From NCBI RefSeq assembly GCF_003013475.1, contig NZ_PXZO01000011.1, forward strand, positions 124,001 through 188,000: a stretch of 64,000 nucleotides of DNA, given 5' to 3'. The notes beneath the pieces were generated by a model. That model saw nothing but the letters and a program-made list of their open reading frames with translations. It searched no databases and was not told the origin of the DNA. A program made the translations under genes and the position numbers. Origin of the DNA: Brevibacillus porteri. GTDB taxonomy: Bacteria > Bacillota > Bacilli > Brevibacillales > Brevibacillaceae. Shown here one piece after another: positions 26,563 to 34,640 of this stretch (position 1 is the first letter of the stretch; each line of letters opens with the position of its first letter).

Positions 26563-27891
26563 TTACACGATATAGGATAGTCCCATGATCAAGATGATTG
26601 CCACAACAGAAAGAATGGTCTCCATCACTGTCCACGTTTTCAGTGTATCTTGCACGGACATATTGAAGTATTCCTTGATCAGCCAGAAACCAGAATCATT
26701 TACGTGAGACAGGATCAGGGAGCCAGAACCTGTTGCCAGTACCAAAAGCTCTGGGCTTGTTCCAGGGATTTGCATCGCGATCGGACCTACGATACCAGCT
26801 GCCGTCATCATGGAGACGGTTGCAGAGCCAGTTGCCACACGGATCAAGGCCGCGATCAGCCAGCCCAGGAAAATAGGGGAGATCGCAGATGCAGTAGCAA
26901 GCTCAGCAATATAGTCACCCACACCGCTGTTCAGCAGTACTTTGTTAAATGCGCCACCTGCGCCGATAACGAGCAAGATTGTCGCGGTTGGGGCCAAGCA
27001 ATCATTTGTGAATATGAGAATATCGTCTTTGGTAAAACCGCGGTTGAACCCGAGCGTCCAGAAGGAAACAATCACGGCAATCAACAGAGACGTAATCGGG
27101 CTACCGATAAAATCAGCCCATTGGCGAATGGTATTTTCTTTTGGCAGCGTCACATCTGCAACCGTAGCAGACAGCATCAACAGCACGGGGAGCAAGACGG
27201 TGAAGACGGTGATCCCAAAGCTGGGCAAATCACGCTCGGATTTTGGCTCTGCCAACTGGGAAGAGAGCTCTGGAGAGATGCTGGTCTTGACCCGTTTGCT
27301 TATCCAACTACCGTAGAGTGGTCCTGCAATAATCGCGGAAGGCAGTGCGACAATGATCGAGAGCAAAATCGTTTTACCAACATCCGCCTGGAACAGATCG
27401 ACAGCGGCCATAGCAGCAGGGTGCGGCGGCACAATCCCGTGAACGATGGACAGGCCGGCTACGAGCGGAATTCCGATTTTGACAAGGGAGACACCTGTTT
27501 GTCTGGCAATCGTAAACACGAGTGGAATCAAGAGAACAAAACCAACCTGGAAAAATACCGGAATCCCTACGATAAATGCCACGAACATCATGGCCCAATG
27601 TACATTTTTCTCACCGAAGCGATTGATGAGAGTACGGGCAATGCGTTCGGCACCGCCAGATTCTGCCATCATTTTGCCAAGCATAGTTCCCAAGGCAAGC
27701 ACGATCGCGATAAAGCCGAGTGTGCCACCCATTCCATCCTTGATCGAATCCACAACTTTTACAAGCGGCATGCCGGATGCGATTCCCACAAATCCAGCGG
27801 CCAATAACAACGCAATAAATGGGTTCAGTTTGAAGCGAGTAATGAGAACGAGCAGAAAGATGATAGACAGCAGTGTTATGACGAGTGGCAT
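26563..27891 (-). CDS. gntP: Gluconate:H+ symporter GntP
   Basis: A 442-residue membrane protein with 12 or more hydrophobic segments. GntP-family blocks include FKLNPFIALLLAAGFVGI, GLSIVHGIVPPHPAAMAAV and the C-terminal SLILSHVNDSGFWLIKEYF. It imports gluconate or a related sugar acid across the cytoplasmic membrane. Start 27891 with AGGGAGGG upstream. It lies 25 nt downstream of gntK on the same strand, so the two form an operon. Confidence 0.94.
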   Translation of the reverse strand: MPLVITLLSIIFLLVLITRFKLNPFIALLLAAGFVGIASGMPLVKVVDSIKDGMGGTLGFIAIVLALGTMLGKMMAESGGAERIARTLINRFGEKNVHWAMMFVAFIVGIPVFFQVGFVLLIPLVFTIARQTGVSLVKIGIPLVAGLSIVHGIVPPHPAAMAAVDLFQADVGKTILLSIIVALPSAIIAGPLYGSWISKRVKTSISPELSSQLAEPKSERDLPSFGITVFTVLLPVLLMLSATVADVTLPKENTIRQWADFIGSPITSLLIAVIVSFWTLGFNRGFTKDDILIFTNDCLAPTATILLVIGAGGAFNKVLLNSGVGDYIAELATASAISPIFLGWLIAALIRVATGSATVSMMTAAGIVGPIAMQIPGTSPELLVLATGSGSLILSHVNDSGFWLIKEYFNMSVQDTLKTWTVMETILSVVAIILIMGLSYIV

Positions 27892-27916
27892 GATGAACCC
27901 TCCCTAGTTGTTGTCT

Positions 27917-29458
27917 CTAGTTGTTCAACCGCTTTTGGAATTCGGCTATCAGCTTGTACTCTTCCAGCAGGTTGTAATAAACACGCTCGTATATATAGAA
28001 AAGCTCCAAATAGACACTGGATCGTTCCAAATCAGGCTCATGGCGATGGGAAATATGAATCATCTTTTTCACATCTTGCAAATGATCCATTGCCCCCAAT
28101 GCATGCATCGCCAAGAGAGCGGCACCAAAGCTCGAGCTTTCATGACTCTCCGGAATCAGCACTTCATACCCGAACATGTCGGACATAATCTGGCGCCATT
28201 CCCGCGAGCGGGCGAATCCACCCGATGCCCGGATTTCCTTGGCTCCACCTGCCAGGTCGCGCAGGGCGATACCGATGCTGTAGACGCTAAACAAGATTCC
28301 TTCAAGTACAGCTCGGATAAAATGCTCGCGCTTATGATGGAGGCCGATACCGAAGAAGGAGCCTCTTGCTTGGGCGTTCCAGTACGGAGCTCGTTCGCCG
28401 GATAGGAAGGGGAGAAAGAGCAACCCGTCTGCACCAGCTCGAACATGCTCAGCAGCTTGGATCATGACTTCATAGGGATCGACGCCGAGCTGTTTGGCTT
28501 TTTCCACTTCGGGCCAACTGAATTCGTCACGGAACCAGCGAAGCATGATCCCACCGTTGTTCGAGGGTCCGCCAATCACCCAATGATTTTCCGTCAGCAC
28601 GTAGCAGAATGTCCGTCCTTTTGGATCGGTGATCGGTTCTGGAACTACGGTTCTTACAGCGCCACTCGTGCCAATCGTGATGGCTACTTGTCCATGATCA
28701 ATGGCTCCGATGCCGAGGTTTGCCAAAACCCCATCGCTAGCACCGACAACGAAAGGCGTATCTGGATCGATTCCGATCTCTTCCGCATAACGAATCTTCA
28801 TTCCTCGCAGGATAAGAGTAGTCGGTACAGGCTCACTGAGATGTTGCTTGGAAATGCCTGCGACTCGCAGCGCGTCCTCATCCCAGTTGAGCTTTCTCAG
28901 ATTGAACAGCCCCGTAGCGGAAGCAATGGAGTAATCGACGATATACTCACCAAAAAGCCGATAAATGACATACTCCTTAATCGAAATAAACTTGGCTGCC
29001 CGCCGAAACGTATCAGGCAAATTCTCCCGTAGCCACATGATTTTGGGCAGGGGAGACATGGGATGGATAGGCGTGCCCGTCGCTAAGTAAATCTGATGAC
29101 CGACACCGTCTGCTTTTAGTCGATCTGCTTGTGCCACGCTCCGATTGTCAGCCCAGATGATGCTGTTCGTCAGGGGATTGCCACTCGGGTCGACAGCGAT
29201 CAGACTATGCATGGCAGTAGAGAAGCCAATACCACCGATCTCGCTTTTGGCAATGCCTGCATGCTCCAGCGCTTGCTTCAATGCCTGTATGACAGCAGCA
29301 AAAATCGTCTCCGGTTCTTGCTCAGCCCAAGACGGCTGGGGAACGAGTAGCTGATAATCGATATTACCCGTACCGCGGATGGCGCCGGAAGGAGTGAATA
29401 CAATTGCTTTGGTACTGGTTGTCCCGATATCAAGCCCGATAAAATAGGTTTGCGTCAT
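27917..29458 (-). CDS. gntK: Gluconokinase (FGGY family)
   Basis: A 513-residue kinase that phosphorylates gluconate to 6-phosphogluconate. N-terminal phosphate loop FIGLDIGTTSTKAIVF, FGGY middle AITIGTSGAVR and ATPase-end ASGGFARSREWRQIMSD are visible. ATG 29458 is preferred over GTG 29467 because AGGGGTGA sits right before it. First gene of the gntK-gntP operon, divergent in logic from gnd. A cre-like site lies 17 nt upstream. Confidence 0.93.
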   Translation of the reverse strand: MTQTYFIGLDIGTTSTKAIVFTPSGAIRGTGNIDYQLLVPQPSWAEQEPETIFAAVIQALKQALEHAGIAKSEIGGIGFSTAMHSLIAVDPSGNPLTNSIIWADNRSVAQADRLKADGVGHQIYLATGTPIHPMSPLPKIMWLRENLPDTFRRAAKFISIKEYVIYRLFGEYIVDYSIASATGLFNLRKLNWDEDALRVAGISKQHLSEPVPTTLILRGMKIRYAEEIGIDPDTPFVVGASDGVLANLGIGAIDHGQVAITIGTSGAVRTVVPEPITDPKGRTFCYVLTENHWVIGGPSNNGGIMLRWFRDEFSWPEVEKAKQLGVDPYEVMIQAAEHVRAGADGLLFLPFLSGERAPYWNAQARGSFFGIGLHHKREHFIRAVLEGILFSVYSIGIALRDLAGGAKEIRASGGFARSREWRQIMSDMFGYEVLIPESHESSSFGAALLAMHALGAMDHLQDVKKMIHISHRHEPDLERSSVYLELFYIYERVYYNLLEEYKLIAEFQKRLNN

Positions 29459-29474
29459 AGAAGTCACCCCTAAT

Positions 29475-29488
29475 TGAATACGCTTTCA
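29475..29488. promoter_or_regulatory. cre-like catabolite repression site upstream of gntK
   Basis: TGAATACGCTTTCA (29475-29488), within the dyad TTGAA-N6-TTCAA, fits the CcpA consensus TGWNANCGNTNWCA with one mismatch. Its place between promoter and start codon suggests repression by glucose. Confidence 0.55.
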
Positions 29489-29639
29489 ACGTGTTGTCAT
29501 GGAGATAACGCGATTATATCGAAATTTTTTTCATTTGTTAAGCATTAAGAAAAAAATTATTTCATAATTGAACACTTCACACGATGCTTGTATGATTTGC
29601 ATTTTTCTCCTGCAAGTTGCAAGAGGAGGGTAAGCAAAA

Positions 29640-29666
29640 GAAAAAACGCCTGATTTACAGGCGTTT
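29640..29666 (-). terminator. Terminator overlapping the stop codon of the RpiR regulator
   Basis: Minus-strand stem AAACGCCTG/CAGGCGTTT (29658-29666, 29644-29652) followed by a T-run at 29643-29640. The regulator's stop codon (29655-29657) lies in the loop. Confidence 0.8.
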
Positions 29667-30521
29667 GAGTGAGATGGCTTCGCGGATGTGCTGGATATTG
29701 GCGATCGTATCATCCTGCCTCCGTAAGGATACGGCTACATAGAGCAGATCAATTAAGCTAAGCTGAGCAAGCCTGGACGACAGGGCTTCTGTACGAAATA
29801 CCGTTTCGCGTGAAGTCGTGTACAAGCACATATCTGCCAGACGCACGAGAGGAGATTTTCCATAGCTCGTGATGCCGATTGTTTTTGCTCCGGCGTCCTT
29901 GGCAACCTGTAGGGCTGCCAAAATATCTTTATTGGACCCAGAGTGGGAGATGCCTACGACGACAGCACCTTTGGTAAGCAGAGAGGCAGACATTACTTGA
30001 TAGTGAGCATCAGAATGATAGAGACAAGGGATGCCTGTCCGCATAAATTTGTGGTACGCATCCTGTGCGATGACGGCTGAGCCTCCCGAGCCATAAAACT
30101 CGATCCGGTTTGCGTTTTCCAAACAGGAGACGATTTTCATTAACTCATCTTTATTAATAATCTGCTGCGTGTCTCGAATCGTCTCGATATTCGCTGTGAA
30201 AATTTTTTCAGCAATCGCACTGACGTCATCGTCGTCGAGGTTGATTTCTTGGTGAATGGTTTGCTTCGGATTCGTGACTTCACTCGCCAAGGCGATCTTG
30301 AATGCTTGGTAGCCGCGAAAGCCCAGTCTGCGACACAGACGAAATACGGTAGCATCTGCACACTGGCATTGGTCGGCTAGCTCCGTGATCGAGAAGTGAA
30401 TAATTTCACTGGCATGCTCCAACATATAGTCGGCGATCTGTTGTTCTTTCCCGCTTAATTGCGTATAGATGGCGCGTAATTGCGTGAGCACGCGAGGAGC
30501 AGGCGGGGTGGAAGCGTTCAT
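29655..30521 (-). CDS. RpiR-family regulator of gluconate genes
   Basis: A 288-residue regulator. N-terminal RpiR HTH: LSGKEQQIADYMLEHASEIIHFSITELADQCQ then ATVFRLCRRLGFRGYQAFK. C-terminal SIS sugar-phosphate domain: IEFYGSGGSAVIAQDAYHKFMR, VVVGISHSGSNKDILAAL, TIGITSY. ATG 30521 has AGGAGGT upstream. It stands between gntKP and the divergent gnd gene, both with GAAA-nT-TTTC-like repeats upstream, so 6-phosphogluconate is a plausible effector (inference). Confidence 0.9.
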   Translation of the reverse strand: MNASTPPAPRVLTQLRAIYTQLSGKEQQIADYMLEHASEIIHFSITELADQCQCADATVFRLCRRLGFRGYQAFKIALASEVTNPKQTIHQEINLDDDDVSAIAEKIFTANIETIRDTQQIINKDELMKIVSCLENANRIEFYGSGGSAVIAQDAYHKFMRTGIPCLYHSDAHYQVMSASLLTKGAVVVGISHSGSNKDILAALQVAKDAGAKTIGITSYGKSPLVRLADMCLYTTSRETVFRTEALSSRLAQLSLIDLLYVAVSLRRQDDTIANIQHIREAISLKRL

Positions 30522-30598
30522 CAATAGGTACCTCCTAACGTTCCATTGTGGATCTGTACTGATAGTATAAGGAAAATCAGACTCCTTTTCATAGGTTC

Positions 30599-30649
30599 GA
30601 AAAAATTTTCTTCATTTTTGATGAAAGATGAAAATTTTTATCTTATAAT
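30599..30649 (+). promoter_or_regulatory. gnd promoter region with candidate RpiR operators
   Basis: TATAAT at 30644-30649 is a strong -10 without a good -35. Two A/T repeats, GAAAAAATTTTC (30599-30610) and GAAAATTTTT (30630-30639), lie upstream. A similar GAAATTTTTTTC occurs at 29520-29531 upstream of gntK. RpiR binding is inference. Confidence 0.4.
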
Positions 30650-30692
30650 ACGTGGTAACGGATATGATCCAAAAAGGAGTGACGTACACGAT

Positions 30693-31589
30693 ATGAAACT
30701 TGCGATCCTCGGATTAGGAAAAATGGGGTACAATCTCACCCTTAATTTGCTCTCGCATCAGCATGAGGTCGTAGCCTATGATGTAGATTCTACGCGAGCA
30801 GAAGAGTTGAGTCATGAAGGCGCGATTCCAGCATTTTCGGTGGAAGATGCTGTGGCGAAGCTGCCGACACCTCGCGTAATATGGCTGATGGTACCGGCAG
30901 GAGAGATTGTGGATCAATTGGTTGATCAACTCTCTACCTTGCTTGCTGCAGGGGATATCGTCATTGACGGTGGCAACTCTCATTACAAGCAATCATTAGA
31001 TCGCTATGCTCGCTTAAAGGAAAAGGGTATTCACTTCATGGATGCAGGTACGAGCGGAGGCATGGAGGGAGCGCGCCACGGAGCATGTATGATGATTGGT
31101 GGAGATCGAGAAGCATACACACATATTGAGCCAATGATTCGCGACATTAACGTCGAAAACGGATATTTGTATGCTGGGGAAGCGGGCAGCGGCCACTTCT
31201 TGAAAATGATTCATAACGGGATCGAATACGGTATGATGCAGGCGATTGGGGAAGGCTTTGAGGTACTTGCGAAAAGCCAGTATAACTACGATTTTGCCGA
31301 GGTCGCACGCGTGTGGGCAAATGGCTCCGTCATTCGTGGCTGGCTGATGGACTTAACAGAGCGAGCTTTTCGAAAAGACGCCAAGCTCGATGAAATCCGT
31401 GGGGTCATGCATTCTTCCGGGGAAGGAAAATGGACGCTGGAAACCGCGCTGGATCTACAGGCAGCCACACCCGTAATTGCGATGTCCTTACTGATGCGTT
31501 ACCGTTCGTTGGACGAGGATACCTTCCACGGAAAAGTGGTCGCAGCCTTGCGCAATGAATTTGGCGGACATGCCGTAGAAAAGAAATAA
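30693..31589 (+). CDS. gnd: 6-phosphogluconate dehydrogenase, decarboxylating (short YqeC/GntZ type)
   Basis: A 298-residue enzyme converting 6-phosphogluconate to ribulose-5-phosphate and CO2. It has the nucleotide-binding GLGKMGYNLTLNLL, the sugar-phosphate motif DGGNSHYKQS, GTSGGMEGARHG and HNGIEYGMMQAIGEGFE. It is the short (about 300-residue) class, often NAD-dependent. ATG 30693 follows AAAAAGGAG by about 13 nt, slightly long. With gntP and gntK it forms a full gluconate-to-pentose-phosphate route. Confidence 0.93.
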   Translation: MKLAILGLGKMGYNLTLNLLSHQHEVVAYDVDSTRAEELSHEGAIPAFSVEDAVAKLPTPRVIWLMVPAGEIVDQLVDQLSTLLAAGDIVIDGGNSHYKQSLDRYARLKEKGIHFMDAGTSGGMEGARHGACMMIGGDREAYTHIEPMIRDINVENGYLYAGEAGSGHFLKMIHNGIEYGMMQAIGEGFEVLAKSQYNYDFAEVARVWANGSVIRGWLMDLTERAFRKDAKLDEIRGVMHSSGEGKWTLETALDLQAATPVIAMSLLMRYRSLDEDTFHGKVVAALRNEFGGHAVEKK

Positions 31590-31595
31590 GAAATG

Positions 31596-31647
31596 GGATG
31601 ACCGTAAAGGTGCTTCGGTGGTTGAAGCTCTGGGGTCATCCTTTTTT
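31596..31647 (+). terminator. Terminator of gnd
   Basis: Stem GGATGACC/GGTCATCC (31596-31603, 31634-31641) with a 30-nt loop that can fold further, followed by six Ts. Confidence 0.8.
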
Positions 31648-31749
31648 GTTTTGTATATGGAAGAAGAAGGAATTTTCATTTAGAAAGCAAAGTATGCATG
31701 TATCGCCCAGAAGTTTGCCTGGTCTTGGTACAAGAATGAGAAAGGAATC

Positions 31750-32490
31750 GTGACCCTTACGCTAAACAGACCAGAGGCATTGAATGCATTGAACCGAGAT
31801 GTCCTTTATCAGCTTTCGACCATCTTAAACAGGATCAAATCCGATAACAGTGTGAAAGCGGTCATCCTTACAGGGGCGGGAGAAAAAGCATTTTCGGCAG
31901 GGGCTGACATCTCGTATCTGCATCAAGCGACACCGTTGGAAGTAAGGGATTTTGCTCAGTTGGCCGTTTCGGTCACGAGTCAGATCGAATCGTTGGGAAA
32001 AGTAGTCGTTGCTGCAATAAACGGCTATGCGTTGGGCGGGGGCCTTGAGATCGCTGAATCGTGCACGCTGCGTATTGCGGTTCACCATGCCAAAATGGGA
32101 CATCCAGAAGTACGAATTGGAGCAGTGGCGGGCTTTGGTGGAACAACCAGACTCCCTAGGCTAATAGAAAAAGGCCGTGCCGCGGAGTTGCTTCTGACAG
32201 GATCAGCGATAGATGCGGATGAAGCATACCGAATGGGACTGGTAAATCGGGTCGTTTCGCGTGAGCGGCTACTGGCAGAAACAGAGGAGGTTCTCCAAGA
32301 AATTTTGGCTCAGTCTCCGCTGGCAGTGAAACTAACGTGGGACGCGATTCATCGAGGGAGTAACCTGACTGTAGAGGAGTCCGCACTTCTAGGCGCAGAC
32401 TACTTCGGACTCGTGGCATCCACTGAAGACTTCCGGGAAGGAACCAAAGCTTTCTTAGACAAGACTCCACCGCGTTTTACAGGAAGATAA
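31750..32490 (+). CDS. Enoyl-CoA hydratase/isomerase
   Basis: A 246-residue crotonase-fold protein. LNRPEALNALN, the oxyanion-hole segment AFSAGADISYL, NGYALGGGLEIAESC, HPEVRIGAVAGFGGTTRLPR with the catalytic Glu, and the C-terminal REGTKAFLDKTPPRF are all present. It hydrates 2-enoyl-CoA or acts on a related thioester. The 5' end is odd: codons upstream of GTG 31750 encode YKNEKGI, which matches the usual N-terminus of the family, but no ATG, GTG or TTG in that frame precedes it before a stop near 31683. The GTG with AAAGGA close by gives a protein short by about 10 residues, and the normal start may have been lost. Confidence 0.8.
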   Translation: MTLTLNRPEALNALNRDVLYQLSTILNRIKSDNSVKAVILTGAGEKAFSAGADISYLHQATPLEVRDFAQLAVSVTSQIESLGKVVVAAINGYALGGGLEIAESCTLRIAVHHAKMGHPEVRIGAVAGFGGTTRLPRLIEKGRAAELLLTGSAIDADEAYRMGLVNRVVSRERLLAETEEVLQEILAQSPLAVKLTWDAIHRGSNLTVEESALLGADYFGLVASTEDFREGTKAFLDKTPPRFTGR

Positions 32491-33195
32491 TCATACGAGC
32501 TTCAATACCTCACACAATTCAACCAACCGCCTAACTCCGTACATCTGATGGCGATTGCGATCGTGAATGCTTCTGATCGCATCCGCCGTCACTTTTTTGG
32601 CCTGTTCAATACTTTGATTTTCTACTGCTTGTACAATTTCTTTCATATTCGTTAGAAAATACACCGTATTGCGCAATGTGCGGATAAGCAAAATCTTCCG
32701 TATATCCATGGGAGTGAATTGGCGGTAGCCATTCTCAGGATCTCGTGGCAGTACAAGCAAGCCTTCTTTTTCCCAATGGCGGATCGCAGACGTTGTGACT
32801 CCTGTGTAAGCAGCGACTTCACCAATCGTCATGCGGTTTCGCCACTTTTTGTTTGGAGGCAAGGGGAGATCGAGATTATCCAAAAGCTCGAGTGTTTGGT
32901 TTGCTGCGACCTTCTCTTGTTGGAGGTTGGCCTGTTCTTTATTCACGAGCCAAAAGGCAGCATCCATATCCGCTTTTTGAAGCGATCGAAGGACTTCACA
33001 GGTGACAGCGACACCAAAGCCGGGAAACATGGCGCGCAGGCAACGAAAATAGGCAAGATGGATTTCTGTATAAAGTCGATACCCATTGTCTGCACGATCA
33101 GGAGCAGGAACGACTCCCCATGATTCATAATGGCGCAAAGCACTCGTACTAATATGTAGCTCGCGAGCGATCTCAATCGGCTTGTAATAAGGCAT
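32491..33195 (-). CDS. MerR-type regulator with two tandem HTH domains
   Basis: A 234-residue protein with two MerR-like winged helices. The first, residues about 5-60: PIEIARELHISTSALRHYESWGV then PDRADNGYRLYT. The second, about 120-180: TIGEVAAYTGVTTSAIRHWEKEGL then PRDPENGYRQFT. A short coiled-coil follows each. MerR proteins normally have one HTH and dimerise; a duplicated one could bind its operator as a monomer or two sites. ATG 33195 follows GGGAGGT. Its stop directly abuts that of the hydratase. It is divergent from the Hen1-Pnkp genes, with 177 nt between, so it is a candidate regulator of them. Ligand unknown. Confidence 0.85.
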   Translation of the reverse strand: MPYYKPIEIARELHISTSALRHYESWGVVPAPDRADNGYRLYTEIHLAYFRCLRAMFPGFGVAVTCEVLRSLQKADMDAAFWLVNKEQANLQQEKVAANQTLELLDNLDLPLPPNKKWRNRMTIGEVAAYTGVTTSAIRHWEKEGLLVLPRDPENGYRQFTPMDIRKILLIRTLRNTVYFLTNMKEIVQAVENQSIEQAKKVTADAIRSIHDRNRHQMYGVRRLVELCEVLKLV

Positions 33196-33372
33196 CTGAC
33201 GCACCTCCCGCAGGTTTGTTATCGCGGATTTCACTATACCAAGAACAGCAAATTGAATCAAATGCTTCTGTTAATGGGAAAGTCGTAATACTTTTACCCT
33301 GTTCAGCAGGGGATGGAAAGGCGAATATTGTCAATAGGTATTCATTCTTCTTTTGCAGAGGTGAGACAACGT

Positions 33373-34638
33373 ATGGCCATTGTTCAGCTACGATCACAGA
33401 ATCCGGACTTTTCGTACATGATCAAGAAAAATCCGAATTCCGGACTGAGTTTACGATCCATTCGAAAAGGCATCGCATACGGGTGGTTTTCCAATACGGA
33501 TACATACAACGTTTACTTTAAAGACGCAGAAAATGAGGTCTCCTATAAACAAACCGAACAGGAGCATTTTGAATATTTGAATGTCTCCCGGTACAATACA
33601 CCCTTGTTTCCGTTAAATGCGATTAATGAGTTTTTTTCCGCTCCGATGAAGCAACACGACGAGCGGGATGCAGAAGGGTATGAGCATGTTTTTTTCATCA
33701 ACATGATTCACATCGAAAGACTGCTGTATCTGACATTTTTTGAGAAGCACCTCAAGGACTTTACCTTTGAACTCAAGCACCACGCCGATAAAAGCTACGC
33801 TCTGACCATCACAACGAGAACGAGTCTGCATCAGCTTCTCCACGTCGTGAGTGTGCTCTGTCTATTCTTGAGTATGTTTGGAAAAGAGTACATCGACATA
33901 TCCGATAACATCCTGGATAAATACATCAAAAGCATCCATGTTATCGACGCACCTTTTTACATACGAAGCCTGTTCGCTCGCAACTTCCTGACAACGAGAG
34001 AGCGCTATCGCAAGTACAAGACCGAGATCGAGAAGACGAACCGCTACCCCATTCAATTGGAGTACGGCAGCACCGGTTTGCAGAGAAGGAACTACATCGC
34101 GGGTAAGCTTCCTTTTACCAAATCTATTGTAGATATCGGATGTGGAGAAGGCTTTTATGCGATCCCGTTCGCTACTAAGCTGCCGCAGTATTACTATGCC
34201 ATCGATATCGATGAACAATCGCTGGAAGTAGTCAGACGCAGGGCTGAGGAAAAAGAAATCTCGAATCTGATTTTGTTCCGCTCGCTTGATCAGTTTTTGC
34301 AGGATTACAACGGTGAGCAGGTAGATGTCATTTTGACTGAGGTCATTGAGCATATGAGCAAAGAAGAAGCGAGAGTGCTCATCAAGCAAATCTGTAGTCG
34401 ATTGGATTTTGACCATTTTGTCATAACTACACCGAACTCGGATTTTAATCCTTTCTATGAACTGGAAGGCTATCGCCACGACGATCATAAATGGGAAATG
34501 GGACAAGAAGAGTTCCAGGCATGGATGACCGAGATCATGGAAGAAGCCGGGGTGCAGGGCCAATTTGTATCCATTGGTGACGGCGTGAATGACATACACA
34601 CCACACAAGGCGTCATTGTCCAGAGAAAGGGGGCGTAA
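33373..34638 (+). CDS. hen1: Bacterial Hen1, RNA 3'-end 2'-O-methyltransferase
   Basis: A 421-residue protein of the bacterial Hen1 family, which methylates the ribose 2'-OH at a broken RNA 3' end before Pnkp ligation. The N-terminal half (LRSIRKGIAYGWFSN, FFINMIHIERLLYLTF) matches the ligase-activating domain. The C-terminal half is the methyltransferase: SAM motif IVDIGCGEGFYAIPF near residue 252, metal-binding EVIEHM near 322, ITTPNSDFNPFYE and HDDHKWEMGQEEF with a further His ligand. ATG 33373 follows AGAGGTGA; the in-frame upstream ATG 33313 lacks support. Two nt separate it from pnkp. Confidence 0.9.
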   Translation: MAIVQLRSQNPDFSYMIKKNPNSGLSLRSIRKGIAYGWFSNTDTYNVYFKDAENEVSYKQTEQEHFEYLNVSRYNTPLFPLNAINEFFSAPMKQHDERDAEGYEHVFFINMIHIERLLYLTFFEKHLKDFTFELKHHADKSYALTITTRTSLHQLLHVVSVLCLFLSMFGKEYIDISDNILDKYIKSIHVIDAPFYIRSLFARNFLTTRERYRKYKTEIEKTNRYPIQLEYGSTGLQRRNYIAGKLPFTKSIVDIGCGEGFYAIPFATKLPQYYYAIDIDEQSLEVVRRRAEEKEISNLILFRSLDQFLQDYNGEQVDVILTEVIEHMSKEEARVLIKQICSRLDFDHFVITTPNSDFNPFYELEGYRHDDHKWEMGQEEFQAWMTEIMEEAGVQGQFVSIGDGVNDIHTTQGVIVQRKGA

Positions 34639-34640
34639 CG

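Noticed and set aside
26650-27807. A 385-codon plus-strand frame opposite gntP
   Set aside because: Its composition (His, Arg and Gln rich) is that of a shadow of a membrane-protein gene, and GntP is certain.
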